From positions 2,604,001-2,668,000 of the forward strand of contig NZ_CP039393.1 in NCBI RefSeq assembly GCF_004803695.1: a stretch of 64,000 bases of DNA, in the 5' to 3' direction. Origin of the DNA: Muribaculum gordoncarteri. Lineage in GTDB: Bacteria; Bacteroidota; Bacteroidia; Bacteroidales; Muribaculaceae. Under the pieces are notes generated by a model. It worked only from the letters and a program-made list of their open reading frames with translations. It was not told the DNA's origin and ran no database searches. The position numbers and the translations under genes were made by a program. Position 1 is the stretch's first letter, and each line of letters begins with the position of its first letter. Shown piece by piece: positions 9,541 to 18,529 of the stretch.

Positions 9541-9580
9541 TCACAGCGGAGGATGGACTGTGTATTTGTGGGAGCATCTT

Positions 9581-9613
9581 ATTTCGCATTCTCGCTAATT
9601 ATTAGTAATTTTG
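9581..9613 (+). promoter_or_regulatory. Bacteroidota-type promoter of cvpA
   Basis: The -7 box is TAATTTTG (9606-9613), with TTTC 20 nt upstream. It shares ATTTCGCATT at the upstream edge and GTAATTTTG at the downstream edge with the promoter at 435-467, with the same 14-nt spacer length. The cvpA start lies 21 nt past the box. Confidence 0.6.
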
Positions 9614-9634
9614 CTGCCTAAATCATAGAGTGAA

Positions 9635-10153
9635 GTGAGTGTTATCGACATAACAATACTAATAGTAGCGGGAGCTGCATTGGTTTACGGTCTTATCAAA
9701 GGCATTATCAACCAGTTGGCATCCCTGGGCGGGTTCGTTTTGGGACTTATCGCCTGCCGCATATTCGGCGACAACATGGCCGAGATAATGACCGGGATTC
9801 TCCCCGGGACATTCCACTCCCAGCAAGCCGCCTCCATTGTGGGAAATATCGTGCTTTTCCTCCTTGTCTACTTTACCGTGGCGCTTATAGCCTCGATGGC
9901 CCACAAGCTCACCCACGCAATAATGATAGGTTGGCTCGACCACCTGCTCGGAGGCATATTCTCGGTGTTCAAGTGGCTGCTCATAATGAGCATAGTGCTG
10001 AACCTGTGGCACATCATAACTCCCGACAGCCCGATATTCCACTCGTCCACGCTGATGGACGGAGAACTGTTTCCGGCACTGATGAATTTTGCGCCTAAGA
10101 TGCTCAGCGCACTCGCCGGACAGGTATCGGCCACCATTGACAATGTAAGTTAA
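9635..10153 (+). CDS. CvpA family membrane protein
   Basis: A 172-aa protein with four predicted transmembrane helices and the CvpA family pattern: an early GLIKGIINQLASLGGFVLGLIACRI segment and a later HAIMIGWLDHLLGGIFSVFKW segment. CvpA proteins are inner-membrane proteins linked to colicin V production in E. coli and to envelope integrity elsewhere; the molecular role is not settled. The start is GTG; no ATG lies suitably upstream. It has its own promoter and is followed by the suf operon after a 57-bp gap, so read-through into suf is possible. Confidence 0.85.
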   Translation: MSVIDITILIVAGAALVYGLIKGIINQLASLGGFVLGLIACRIFGDNMAEIMTGILPGTFHSQQAASIVGNIVLFLLVYFTVALIASMAHKLTHAIMIGWLDHLLGGIFSVFKWLLIMSIVLNLWHIITPDSPIFHSSTLMDGELFPALMNFAPKMLSALAGQVSATIDNVS

Positions 10154-10210
10154 CGCGGCAACAATCCATCTATGTGATTGTTAAATCTCTATATCCCCTT
10201 TTGCAACAAA

Positions 10211-11683
10211 ATGACTAAAGATAACCAAAACAATACTGCTGCCGGCCACGATGACATAATAGGCGATGTCACCAACGGCGAATACAAGTACGGATTTGTA
10301 AGCGACATCGACACCGATGTGATTCCTCGCGGACTCAACGAGGATGTAATCCGTCTTATATCGAAAAAGAAAGGCGAACCCGAGTGGTTGCTTGAATTCC
10401 GACTGAAGGCCTACCGTCACTGGCTGACGCTGAAGATGCCTACATGGGCTCATCTCGACATTCCTGAAATCGACTATCAGGCCATAAGCTATTACGCCGC
10501 GCCCAAAAAGAAAGAGGGGCCCAAGAGCCTTGATGAAGTGGATCCCGAGCTGCTTGAAACGTTCAACAAGCTCGGCATACCCCTTGAGGAACAGAAGGCA
10601 TTGTCGGGAATGGCCGTAGACGCGGTTATGGACTCGGTGTCGGTTAAGACCACCCACCGTGAGAAGCTCGCCGAGATGGGAGTGATATTCTGCTCATTCT
10701 CGGAAGCTGTGAAGGACTATCCCGACCTTGTGAAACGCTACCTCGGCACAGTGGTAAGCTACCGCGACAACTTCTTTGCCGCACTTAATTCGGCGGTATT
10801 CTCCGACGGCTCATTCGTCTACATTCCCAAAGGTGTACGCTGCCCCATGGAACTATCGACCTATTTCCGCATCAACGCTTCGGGCACCGGACAATTTGAG
10901 CGCACATTGATTGTGGCCGACGACGATGCCTACGTAAGCTATCTTGAAGGATGCACCGCGCCGATGCGTGACGAGAATCAGCTTCACGCCGCAATCGTGG
11001 AGATAATAGTCGAAGACCGCGCCGAGGTTAAATACTCGACCGTACAGAACTGGTATGCCGGCGACAAGCAGGGCAACGGAGGTGTCTACAACTTCGTAAC
11101 CAAGCGCGGACTATGCCGCGGCGACTACTCCAAGCTGTCGTGGACACAGGTTGAAACCGGTTCGGCCATAACATGGAAATATCCCGGATGCGTGCTCGCA
11201 GGCGAAGGTTCGGTGGGCGAGTTCTACTCGGTTGCCGTGACCAACAACTATCAGCAGGCCGACACAGGCACAAAGATGATTCACCTCGGACGCAACACCC
11301 GCTCGACAATCGTCAGCAAGGGTATATCGGCCGGCCACAGCCAGAACTCCTACCGCGGACTGGTAAAGGTGGCACCCAAAGCCGACGGATGCCGCAACTA
11401 CACGCAGTGCGACAGCCTTCTGCTCAGCTCACACTGCGGAGCCCACACATTCCCCTACATCGATGTGCTCAACGACACCGCCGTAGTGGAGCATGAGGCT
11501 ACGACATCAAAAATCAGCGAAGACCAGATATTCTACTGCAACCAGCGAGGCATCCCCACCGAGGAGGCAATAGGACTTATCGTCAACGGATATGCCAAGG
11601 AGGTTATGAACAAGCTCCCGATGGAATTTGCCGTCGAGGCTCAGAAACTTCTCCAAATTACTCTCGAAGGCTCGGTAGGCTAA
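10211..11683 (+). CDS. sufB: Fe-S cluster assembly scaffold protein SufB
   Basis: A 490-aa protein, the expected length for SufB. It contains the beta-helix core of the SufBD family, [38 protein letters not shown], and the C-terminal [16 protein letters not shown] pattern. SufB forms the scaffold with SufC and SufD and receives sulfur from SufS. The ATG at 10211 is preferred over a TTG 33 bp upstream because MTKDNQN follows an AT-rich leader. This is the first gene of sufBCDS; no sufE or sufA lies in this cluster. Confidence 0.96.
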   Translation: MTKDNQNNTAAGHDDIIGDVTNGEYKYGFVSDIDTDVIPRGLNEDVIRLISKKKGEPEWLLEFRLKAYRHWLTLKMPTWAHLDIPEIDYQAISYYAAPKKKEGPKSLDEVDPELLETFNKLGIPLEEQKALSGMAVDAVMDSVSVKTTHREKLAEMGVIFCSFSEAVKDYPDLVKRYLGTVVSYRDNFFAALNSAVFSDGSFVYIPKGVRCPMELSTYFRINASGTGQFERTLIVADDDAYVSYLEGCTAPMRDENQLHAAIVEIIVEDRAEVKYSTVQNWYAGDKQGNGGVYNFVTKRGLCRGDYSKLSWTQVETGSAITWKYPGCVLAGEGSVGEFYSVAVTNNYQQADTGTKMIHLGRNTRSTIVSKGISAGHSQNSYRGLVKVAPKADGCRNYTQCDSLLLSSHCGAHTFPYIDVLNDTAVVEHEATTSKISEDQIFYCNQRGIPTEEAIGLIVNGYAKEVMNKLPMEFAVEAQKLLQITLEGSVG

Positions 11684-11715
11684 CATTAACAATAACGCTA
11701 AAAACACATCCACCT

Positions 11716-12489
11716 ATGGACAACAAAATATTACTCGACATCCACGACTTGCACGCCTCGATCGACGGCAAGGAAATCCTCAAAGGAATAAATCTCACCG
11801 TGCGTGAGGGCGAAGTTCACGCGATAATGGGTCCCAACGGCTCAGGAAAGTCAACACTTTCGATGGTTCTCGCCGGAGCACCCGGATACTCGGTAACCGA
11901 AGGCACCGTCGACTTCCACGGCAAGGAACTTCTCGAGCTGTCGCCCGAGGACCGCAGCCACGAAGGGCTCTTCCTGTCGTTCCAATACCCGGTGGAGATT
12001 CCGGGAGTGTCGATGGTCAACTTCATGCGTGCGGCCGTAAACGAGAAGCGCAAATACTTCAACGAGGCCCCGCTGTCGGCAAGCGACTTCCTGAAGCTCA
12101 TGCGCCAGAAACGCGCAATCGTGGAGCTCGACAACAAGCTTGCGTCACGCTCGGTCAACGAAGGATTCTCGGGAGGCGAAAAGAAGCGTAACGAGATATT
12201 CCAGATGGCCGTGCTCGAGCCGCGCCTGTCGATTCTCGACGAAACCGACTCGGGTCTTGACATCGACGCACTGCGCATCGTGGCCGGCGGCGTCAACAAG
12301 CTGAAGACCGACCGTAACGCAACCATCGTCATCACCCACTACCAGCGACTGCTCGACTACATAAAGCCCGACTTCGTACACGTGCTCTACAAGGGCCGCA
12401 TCGTGCGCACCGGAGGTCCCGAACTTGCGCTCGAGCTTGAAGAGAAGGGCTACGACTGGATTAAGCAAGGCGAAAACATTCAAGATTAA
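11716..12489 (+). CDS. sufC: Fe-S cluster assembly ATPase SufC
   Basis: A 257-aa ABC-type ATPase without membrane partners. Visible are Walker A GPNGSGKST (39-47), the Q-loop FLSFQYPVEIPG typical of SufC, signature FSGGEKKR and Walker B SILDETDSGLDID. It powers conformational change in the SufBCD scaffold during cluster assembly. It lies 32 bp after sufB and 3 bp before sufD. Confidence 0.97.
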   Translation: MDNKILLDIHDLHASIDGKEILKGINLTVREGEVHAIMGPNGSGKSTLSMVLAGAPGYSVTEGTVDFHGKELLELSPEDRSHEGLFLSFQYPVEIPGVSMVNFMRAAVNEKRKYFNEAPLSASDFLKLMRQKRAIVELDNKLASRSVNEGFSGGEKKRNEIFQMAVLEPRLSILDETDSGLDIDALRIVAGGVNKLKTDRNATIVITHYQRLLDYIKPDFVHVLYKGRIVRTGGPELALELEEKGYDWIKQGENIQD

Positions 12490-12492
12490 ACC

Positions 12493-13878
12493 ATGGGCAG
12501 CATTAAACAATACACCGATATTTTCAGGCAGAACCGCGAAGCGATCGACCGCAACTCGGCCGAGGTGCTGAACAGTCGCCGACAAGCCGCGCTTGAGGCT
12601 CTCGACGACCGCGAACTGCCCGACCGTCGCGATGAGGGCTTTGAGAAGACCTCCATCGACGAGATGTTTGCCCCCGACTTCGGGCTCAACATCAACCGTG
12701 TCAACATCCCCGTCGATGTAGCATCGTCGTTCCGCTGCGATGTCCCCAACATGAGCACCGCGATAGCCTTTGTGCTGAATGACTCGTTTCACCCGTCATC
12801 GGCCCTCGCGTCGAAGCTGCCCGAAGGGGTGATATTCGACTCACTGCGCAAAGCCGCCGTCGAGCATCCCGAGCTTGTGGCAAGCCACTACGGCACACTC
12901 GCTCCGCTCGACCGCCCCGGAGTTGCGCTCAACACCCTGCTCGTGCAGGACGGCGTGTTCATCTACGTGCCTCGCGGCGTGAAGCTTTCCAAGCCGCTCC
13001 AGCTCGTAAACATATTCAGCTCCCCCGCATCGCTCATGGCCGTGCGCCGCGTGTTAATCGTCATGGACGACGACAGCGAGGCTCAGCTGCTCGTGTGTGA
13101 CCACACCCAGGATTGCGACAACAATTACCTCTCGTCGCAGATAATCGAGGTGGTGATGGGACGCGGAGCGCGATTCGACCTCTACGACATGGAGGAGTCG
13201 TCGGCCAGAACCGCACGTTACTCACAGCTCTTCGCCCGTCAGGAAGCCGGATCGTCGCTGCTCGTCAACGGCATAACGCTCACAGGCGGCATGACGCGCA
13301 ACGACTACAACATCGATGTCATGGGCGAACACAGCGAAACCCTGCTCGCCGGAATGGCCATAGGCACCGGGCACCAGCACACCGACAACAATTCAAGCGT
13401 CAACCACTTGGCCGAACGCTGTCACAGCCGTCAGCTGTTCAAGTATGTCCTCGACGAAGAGTCGACCGGAGCTTTCGAGGGCGGGATAACGGTAAATCCC
13501 TCAGCACGATTCATCGAGGCCTATCAGAGCAACAAGAACCTGCTGGCTTCGACCTCGGCGCGCATGCACACCAAGCCGCAGCTGCTCATCTACTGCGACG
13601 ACGTGAAGTGCAGCCACGGCGCGACCACCGGACAGCTCGACGCCGAAGCACTGTTCTACATGCGCTCGCGCGGCATCTCGGAAAAGGAGGCCCGCACCAT
13701 GCTCATGCAGGCGTTCATGGCCGATGTCATCGACACCGTGCGCATGGACGGACTTCGCGACCGCCTGCGTCACCTCGTCGACAAGCGTTTCCACGGACAA
13801 CGGTCGTTCTGCGGCAGTTGCGCAGCGTCATGTCACGAATCCAACAATGCAAAACCCTCAGCTCATGAACCAGCTTGA
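12493..13878 (+). CDS. sufD: Fe-S cluster assembly protein SufD
   Basis: A 461-aa SufBD-family protein, paralogous to SufB, with the core beta-helix and the conserved tail DDVKCSHGATTGQLDAEALFYMRSRGI. SufD pairs with SufB on the SufC dimer and is needed for iron acquisition by the scaffold. The last 20 residues are Cys-rich and sit in a part that overlaps sufS, so its end codes in two frames over 14 bp. Confidence 0.95.
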   Translation: MGSIKQYTDIFRQNREAIDRNSAEVLNSRRQAALEALDDRELPDRRDEGFEKTSIDEMFAPDFGLNINRVNIPVDVASSFRCDVPNMSTAIAFVLNDSFHPSSALASKLPEGVIFDSLRKAAVEHPELVASHYGTLAPLDRPGVALNTLLVQDGVFIYVPRGVKLSKPLQLVNIFSSPASLMAVRRVLIVMDDDSEAQLLVCDHTQDCDNNYLSSQIIEVVMGRGARFDLYDMEESSARTARYSQLFARQEAGSSLLVNGITLTGGMTRNDYNIDVMGEHSETLLAGMAIGTGHQHTDNNSSVNHLAERCHSRQLFKYVLDEESTGAFEGGITVNPSARFIEAYQSNKNLLASTSARMHTKPQLLIYCDDVKCSHGATTGQLDAEALFYMRSRGISEKEARTMLMQAFMADVIDTVRMDGLRDRLRHLVDKRFHGQRSFCGSCAASCHESNNAKPSAHEPA

Positions 13879-15085
13879 TGTAGCCGCTCTGCGCCGTGAC
13901 TTCCCGGTGCTCGACCGCACCATCTACGGCAAGCCGCTGATATATCTCGACAACACCGCCACATCGCAGACTCCCTCGTGTGTGGTCGACACCATACGCG
14001 ACATCTATTTCCACACCAAGGCCAATGTGCACCGAGGCGTGCACACAATGTCGCAGGAGATGACCGCCATGCAGGAGGCCACTCGCGAGCGTGTGCGCCA
14101 GATGCTCAACGCCGAGTCGACATCGGAGATCATCTTCACGCGAGGCACCACCGAGGCCATCAACCTTGTGGCCTCGTCGATGGGCGATTCGTTTGTCGAC
14201 GGCGACGAGGTGATTGTCACCGTCATGGAACATCACGCCAACATAGTGCCCTGGCAATTGCTGTCGCGCAACAAGCGCGTGACGCTGCGCGTTGTGCCCA
14301 TGGACGAGCGCGGCGTGCTCGACCTCGAAGCCTACCGCTCGCTCTTCAACAGCCACACCCGCATGGTGGCCGTAACCCACGTGAGCAACGTGCTCGGCAC
14401 CGTCAATCCAGTGAAGGAGATGATTGCCGAAGCCCATCGCCACGACGTGCCGGTGCTCGTAGACGGAGCGCAGGCCGTAGCCCACATGGCTGTAGATGTG
14501 CGTGACCTTGACTGCGACTTCTATGTCTTCTCGTCCCACAAGATGTACGGCCCCACAGGCGTGGGTGTGCTTTACGGCAAGCGCAGTCTGCTTGAGATGA
14601 TGCCTCCCTATCAGGGCGGGGGCGAGATGATAGCCAACGTGACATTCGAGCACACGACATTTGCCGAACTCCCGTTCAAGTTCGAGGCCGGAACTCCCGA
14701 CTTCGTGGGAATAGCGGCACTGCACACCGCCATCGACTACATGCAGGGTATAGGCATCGACGCTATCGCCGCCCATGAGCATGACCTGCTCCAATACACC
14801 ACCGAACGCATGGCCGACATTCCGGGGATGCGAATATTCGGCACGGCACCCGGCAAGAGTGCGGTTATATCGTTTCTTATCGGCGACGCCCATCACTACG
14901 ACACCGGCCTGCTGCTCGACAAGTTAGGAATAGCCGTGCGCACGGGCCATCATTGCGCTCAGCCGCTCATGCACGCACTCGGCATCGAGGGCACTGTGAG
15001 AGCATCGTTTGCCCTCTACAACACCCGCGAGGAGGCCGACACATTCATTGCGGCACTGAAGCGCGTTGCTGCCATGCTTCAATAA
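13865..15085 (+). CDS. sufS: SufS-type cysteine desulfurase
   Basis: With the start at 13865 the protein is 406 aa and its key residues fall at the positions known from E. coli SufS: PLP lysine Lys226 (SSHKMYGPTG) and persulfide cysteine Cys364 (RTGHHCAQPLM). It takes sulfur from cysteine and gives alanine. An ATG at 13847 would add six residues (MQNPQL) but breaks the numbering match. The start overlaps the sufD end by 14 bp. It closes the operon. No SufE or SufU gene is adjacent. Confidence 0.96.
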   Translation: MNQLDVAALRRDFPVLDRTIYGKPLIYLDNTATSQTPSCVVDTIRDIYFHTKANVHRGVHTMSQEMTAMQEATRERVRQMLNAESTSEIIFTRGTTEAINLVASSMGDSFVDGDEVIVTVMEHHANIVPWQLLSRNKRVTLRVVPMDERGVLDLEAYRSLFNSHTRMVAVTHVSNVLGTVNPVKEMIAEAHRHDVPVLVDGAQAVAHMAVDVRDLDCDFYVFSSHKMYGPTGVGVLYGKRSLLEMMPPYQGGGEMIANVTFEHTTFAELPFKFEAGTPDFVGIAALHTAIDYMQGIGIDAIAAHEHDLLQYTTERMADIPGMRIFGTAPGKSAVISFLIGDAHHYDTGLLLDKLGIAVRTGHHCAQPLMHALGIEGTVRASFALYNTREEADTFIAALKRVAAMLQ

Positions 15086-15139
15086 GAGCCGGTTTGACAA
15101 TAAAAATCGTCAAAAATCTTAAAATATAACCCGAGGCTA

Positions 15140-15170
15140 TTGCATAATCGATATAAATCGCTTAACTTTG
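15140..15170 (+). promoter_or_regulatory. Promoter of tRNA-Asp
   Basis: TAACTTTG (15163-15170) fits the TAnnTTTG -7 consensus, with TTGC 19 nt upstream. The box ends 13 nt before the mature tRNA, giving a very short 5' leader. Confidence 0.6.
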
Positions 15171-15183
15171 CCCCAACATAAAC

Positions 15184-15257
15184 GGTGCGTTAGTTCAGTT
15201 GGTTAGAATACATGCCTGTCACGCATGGGGTCACGGGTTCGAGTCCCGTACGCACCG
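15184..15257 (+). tRNA. tRNA-Asp (GTC)
   Basis: A full cloverleaf: acceptor stem GGTGCGT/ACGCACC, D arm GTTCAGTTGGTTAGAAT, anticodon stem CATGC/GCATG around loop CTGTCAC (anticodon GTC), T arm ACGGG-TTCGAGT-CCCGT and discriminator G. CCA is not encoded. Confidence 0.97.
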
Positions 15258-15265
15258 CATAAGAG

Positions 15266-15292
15266 AGAGCGACCATCACGGCCGCTCTTTTT
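15266..15292 (+). terminator. Rho-independent terminator after tRNA-Asp
   Basis: Stem AGAGCG/CGCTCT with an inner CC/GG pair across one A-C mismatch, then five T. It lies 9 nt past the tRNA end, so the tRNA is a single-gene unit. Confidence 0.75.
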
Positions 15293-15329
15293 ATTGCCCC
15301 TCGGGCATGGTTTTTATCACAAAATCTTG

Positions 15330-15337
15330 TAATTTTG
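15330..15337 (+). promoter_or_regulatory. -7 box of the GH3 glycosidase gene
   Basis: TAATTTTG, preceded by G as in the GH25 and cvpA promoters. No good -33 TTTG is seen at the usual distance. It would give a leader of about 50 nt. Confidence 0.5.
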
Positions 15338-15393
15338 CAATAGCAACACCACATTATGCTGCAATGTCGCAGCGGTTAACCAATTAATATCAC

Positions 15394-17727
15394 ATGAAAA
15401 AGATAGCTGCAATAATGTGTGCGACAGTAGCCCTGACAAGCTGCAACGACAAAGTCGCCGACATCGACACCCAAGTGAATGAACTCTATGACCGCATGTC
15501 GCAGGAGGAGCGCATAGCTCAATTGAAGAGCTGCTATATGGACGACCTCTTTGACGAAAACGGAGTGCTTGACAGCGCCAAGTGCGCCGAGATGATTCCC
15601 AACGGCATAGGTCACTTCTCGCAATATGCAAGCCAGAAGCCCACCGATGCCAACGTGCTTCGCGACCGCGTTGCGGCAATGCAGGAGTGGCTCATCAACA
15701 ATACCCCCAACGGCATTCCGGCCCTGTTTCACGAAGAGGTGCTGTCGGGCATAAACACACGTGACGCTACAATCTACCCTCAGCAGATAGGACAGGCTTG
15801 CTCGTTCAATCCCGAGCTCGCCGAGCTTAAGACCCGCCAGACGGCTACGGCATTGCGCAAGATGGGCGGACTGCTCTCGTTGTCGCCCATGGTCGACGTG
15901 TGCCGCAATCCGAGTTTCAACCGTATTGAGGAGTCCTACGGCGAGGACGGCTATCTCTCGGCCGTGATGGGTACCGCTTTTGTAAGGGGTTTGCAGCAGG
16001 GCGACCTCAAAAAGGGCGTAGGTGCATGCTCCAAGCACTACCTCGGCTACGGCGGAGGCGGTGATGCCGATGAGAAGGAGCTGATGGAAGAGATTCTCCT
16101 GCCCCACGAAACTATGATACGACTTGAGGGCAGCAAGGCACTGATGCCCGGCTACCATGCCTACAAGGGCACCAACTGCGTGGCCAACAGCGAGATTCTT
16201 CAGGACATTCTGCGCGACTACCTCGGATTTGACGGCATGGTGGTGAGCGACTACACGGCTATCGACCAGATTCCCGGACTTGAATCCCGTGCCGAGAAGG
16301 CTGCTGCGGCAATCAACGCCGGAAACGATGTCGACTTCCCCCACGGAGCCAACTACGCCTACCTGCAGGAAGCCATCGACAACGGCACCGTGAAACCTGA
16401 AACCCTGGAGCGTGCCGTGAAGAATGTGCTGCGCTATAAGTTCCTCGCAGGAATGTTTGACAAGGATCCCTACCTCTACAGCACCGAAACTATAACGCTC
16501 GACTCACCCGAGGAGCGACAGACGGCCTACGACATCGCGTCGCAGTCGGTCGTGCTGCTTGAAAACAACGGCATTCTCCCGCTGAAGGATAAGAAAAACA
16601 TTCTTGTCACCGGCCCCAACGCCAACTCAATGTGGGCCATGTGCGGCGACTATTCGTTCCCGGCCATGAGCTATTTCTGGAAAAAGGTGACCGACGACCT
16701 CGATCATCCCCATGTCGTGAAGCTTCTTGAGGGCATGGAGTCACGCAAGCCCGAGGGTGTCGACATCAGCTATTCGCGCGGCTGTGACTGGACCGAGGAT
16801 ATCGAAACGAAGTACACCGTGGGCGGCGACGAACGCGCATGGGAGTATGAAATCCTACACCGCAAGGTCGACTCGGGCGAGAAGGCCGACAAGGCCGAGG
16901 CACTGCGCATGGCTCGCAACGCCGATGTGATCATCGCAGCCGTGGGTGAGAATGTGATGCTTTGCGGCGAAAACCGCGACCGTCAGGGTCTGCGGCTCCC
17001 CGGCAAGCAGGAGCAATTTGTGAAGGAGCTGCTCGCTACAGGCAAGCCTGTGGTGCTCGTTGTGTTCGGCGGTCGCGCTCAAGTGATTTCCGACATCGCC
17101 GACCGCTGCGCTGCCGTGATTCAGGCATGGTATCCCGGCGAGGAGGGAGGCAACGCTGTCGCCGACATTCTCTACGGCAACATCTCGCCCTCGGCCAAGC
17201 TGTCGGTAAGCTACCCCAACACCGAGGTCTACGAGCCTATATGCTACAACCGCTCGACCGAGAAGGATCAGCGCGTGGCATGGGAATTCGGCCACGGATT
17301 GAGCTACACCACATTCGACTACTCCAACCTGACCGTCGACAAGAGTGCCGCAACATCGGCCGACTCGGTTGTCGTGTCGTTTGATGTCAAGAACACCGGC
17401 GCGGTCAAGGGCGACGAGATAGCACAACTCTACATTTCGCCTGTCGACGCCGACCAGAATCTGCGCCCGATTCAGCTGCAGGGATTTGCCCGCGTGTCGC
17501 TCAATCCCGGCGAAACCAAGAGAGTCACCGTGAAGCTGCATCCCGAGCAGATGGGCTACTACAGCAACGACGGCGCGCGCCGCTGGAACATCGCTCCCGG
17601 CCGCTTCCTGGTCAAGGTGGGCGCATCGTCGACCGACATCAGGCTGCAGGATGAAGTCACCCTCACCGGCGACAAGGTGAAGAAGCCCCTGCGCGAAGTC
17701 TATTTCTCTAAAAGCACGGTAAAATAG
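15394..17727 (+). CDS. Glycoside hydrolase family 3 lipoprotein (beta-glucosidase/xylosidase type)
   Basis: A 777-aa protein with a lipobox VALTSC (Cys17), so a lipoprotein of the outer or inner membrane. The GH3 N-terminal barrel holds the KHYLGYG substrate loop (about 214-220) and the nucleophile Asp286 in GFDGMVVSDY. The GH3 C-terminal domain carries GENVMLCGENRDRQGLRLPGKQ with the acid/base region, and a fibronectin-like domain ends the chain. Members release terminal beta-linked sugars from oligosaccharides. The true substrate cannot be read from sequence; beta-glucosidase and beta-xylosidase are both possible. No SusC/SusD pair is adjacent, so it is not in a visible polysaccharide locus. 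Confidence 0.92.
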   Translation: MKKIAAIMCATVALTSCNDKVADIDTQVNELYDRMSQEERIAQLKSCYMDDLFDENGVLDSAKCAEMIPNGIGHFSQYASQKPTDANVLRDRVAAMQEWLINNTPNGIPALFHEEVLSGINTRDATIYPQQIGQACSFNPELAELKTRQTATALRKMGGLLSLSPMVDVCRNPSFNRIEESYGEDGYLSAVMGTAFVRGLQQGDLKKGVGACSKHYLGYGGGGDADEKELMEEILLPHETMIRLEGSKALMPGYHAYKGTNCVANSEILQDILRDYLGFDGMVVSDYTAIDQIPGLESRAEKAAAAINAGNDVDFPHGANYAYLQEAIDNGTVKPETLERAVKNVLRYKFLAGMFDKDPYLYSTETITLDSPEERQTAYDIASQSVVLLENNGILPLKDKKNILVTGPNANSMWAMCGDYSFPAMSYFWKKVTDDLDHPHVVKLLEGMESRKPEGVDISYSRGCDWTEDIETKYTVGGDERAWEYEILHRKVDSGEKADKAEALRMARNADVIIAAVGENVMLCGENRDRQGLRLPGKQEQFVKELLATGKPVVLVVFGGRAQVISDIADRCAAVIQAWYPGEEGGNAVADILYGNISPSAKLSVSYPNTEVYEPICYNRSTEKDQRVAWEFGHGLSYTTFDYSNLTVDKSAATSADSVVVSFDVKNTGAVKGDEIAQLYISPVDADQNLRPIQLQGFARVSLNPGETKRVTVKLHPEQMGYYSNDGARRWNIAPGRFLVKVGASSTDIRLQDEVTLTGDKVKKPLREVYFSKSTVK

Positions 17728-17729
17728 TC

Positions 17730-18056
17730 ATGACACTGTCGGAATATCAGGCCGAGGCGCTGAAGACAGCCATATATCCCAAGGAGATTGGCATCATATA
17801 TTCAGCCCTCGGCATGACCGGCGAATCGGGCGAGGTGGCCGATAAGGTCAAGAAGACAATCCGCGACAATGGCGGAGTCTTTGACGAGGCCACCCGCCTG
17901 GAAATCGCCAAGGAGGTAGGCGATGTGCTGTGGTATATCGCCGCCATGAGCGACGACCTTGGCCTGTCGCTTGAAGAAATCGCCCGCATGAACCTCGACA
18001 AGCTCCGCTCCCGCGCCGCCCGCCACCGCCTCCACGGCACTGGCGACAACCGCTAA
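17730..18056 (+). CDS. MazG-like nucleoside triphosphate pyrophosphohydrolase
   Basis: A 108-aa all-helical protein with the MazG metal site: E-x-x-E in GESGEVADKVKK and E-x-x-D in KEVGDVLWYIAAM. Such single-domain MazG proteins hydrolyse non-canonical or excess NTPs or dNTPs to monophosphate and pyrophosphate. It starts 2 bp after the GH3 stop, so it is cotranscribed with a glycosidase, an odd partner with no obvious metabolic link. It is shorter than E. coli MazG, which has two such domains. Confidence 0.85.
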   Translation: MTLSEYQAEALKTAIYPKEIGIIYSALGMTGESGEVADKVKKTIRDNGGVFDEATRLEIAKEVGDVLWYIAAMSDDLGLSLEEIARMNLDKLRSRAARHRLHGTGDNR

Positions 18057-18077
18057 TCACCCCCACAAAAAGATGAA

Positions 18078-18103
18078 AAGCCGCAGTTTCACAACTACGG
18101 CTT
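18078..18103. terminator. Hairpin after the MazG-like gene
   Basis: Stem AAGCCG-c-AGTT / AACT-a-CGGCTT around a TCAC loop, 22 nt past the stop. No T run follows on the plus strand; A-rich sequence precedes it, so on the minus strand it would be followed by T-rich sequence. It could end transcription from either side. Confidence 0.45.
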
Positions 18104-18474
18104 CCCCGGAAAAATTAGTGAATGTTGATTGTGCGATATCTTTAGTTTCACTTTTCGAGAAGATTCCTAACAACTTCTCACTTTTGAAATAATATAACTC
18201 CTTTGTCGTTTTAGGCCGCTCAGACCCTTAAATTTTGGCTTTAGTCCATACACGTTGAATCACCGACCCCCGAATCGGGAGCCGGGACAACGTATTGAAT
18301 ATCATGTTTTAGCGGTTGGATTGCAATCAATCTGCAACCTTAGTTCATTCATCATAAATAATAGCAGATTCTATCTAATCATCTTATAAAACACCGGTAG
18401 CCCGAAAAAGTTCGAGCCTGATATGATTTTTTTCAAAAAATTTTACAAAATTTTTTCTTAACCCGTGACATAGC
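18104..18474. other. Non-coding stretch between convergent genes; no gene seen
   Basis: About 370 bases without a credible reading frame on either strand and without a tRNA cloverleaf. It is AT-rich at both ends but has a GC-richer core (18210-18320) with nested complementarity: GGCCGCT (18214-18220) can pair with AGCGGTT (18311-18317) using two G-T pairs, and inside it ACGTTG (18252-18257) with CAACGT (18288-18293), enclosing CCCGAATCGGG. A GAGAAG/CTTCTC hairpin lies at 18157-18179. The nested pairs would suit a structured RNA, but no known class was recognised and no clear promoter was found. Confidence 0.35.
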
Positions 18475-18508
18475 AAAAAAATCCACCGATAACCAGGTTA
18501 CCGGTGGA
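18475..18508 (-). terminator. Rho-independent terminator of tamB-tamL
   Basis: On the minus strand a 12-bp stem with one mismatch (TCCACCGGTAAC with GTTATCGGTGGA) and a 3-nt loop is followed by seven T. It begins 21 nt past the tamL stop. Confidence 0.85.
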
Positions 18509-18529
18509 GTATATATTAACCTATGCGTA

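Noticed and set aside
13113-13868. 251-codon frame overlapping sufD
   Set aside because: Arg/His/Gln-rich shadow of sufD in another frame; no domain.
13727-14896. 389-codon minus-strand frame across sufD/sufS
   Set aside because: Val/His/Gly-rich antisense shadow of sufS; no start signal and no homology recognised.
18104-18474. tmRNA, RNase P RNA or a tRNA in the large gap
   Set aside because: None of the conserved sequence marks of these RNAs (for example GAGGAAAGTCC for RNase P) and no cloverleaf could be found.
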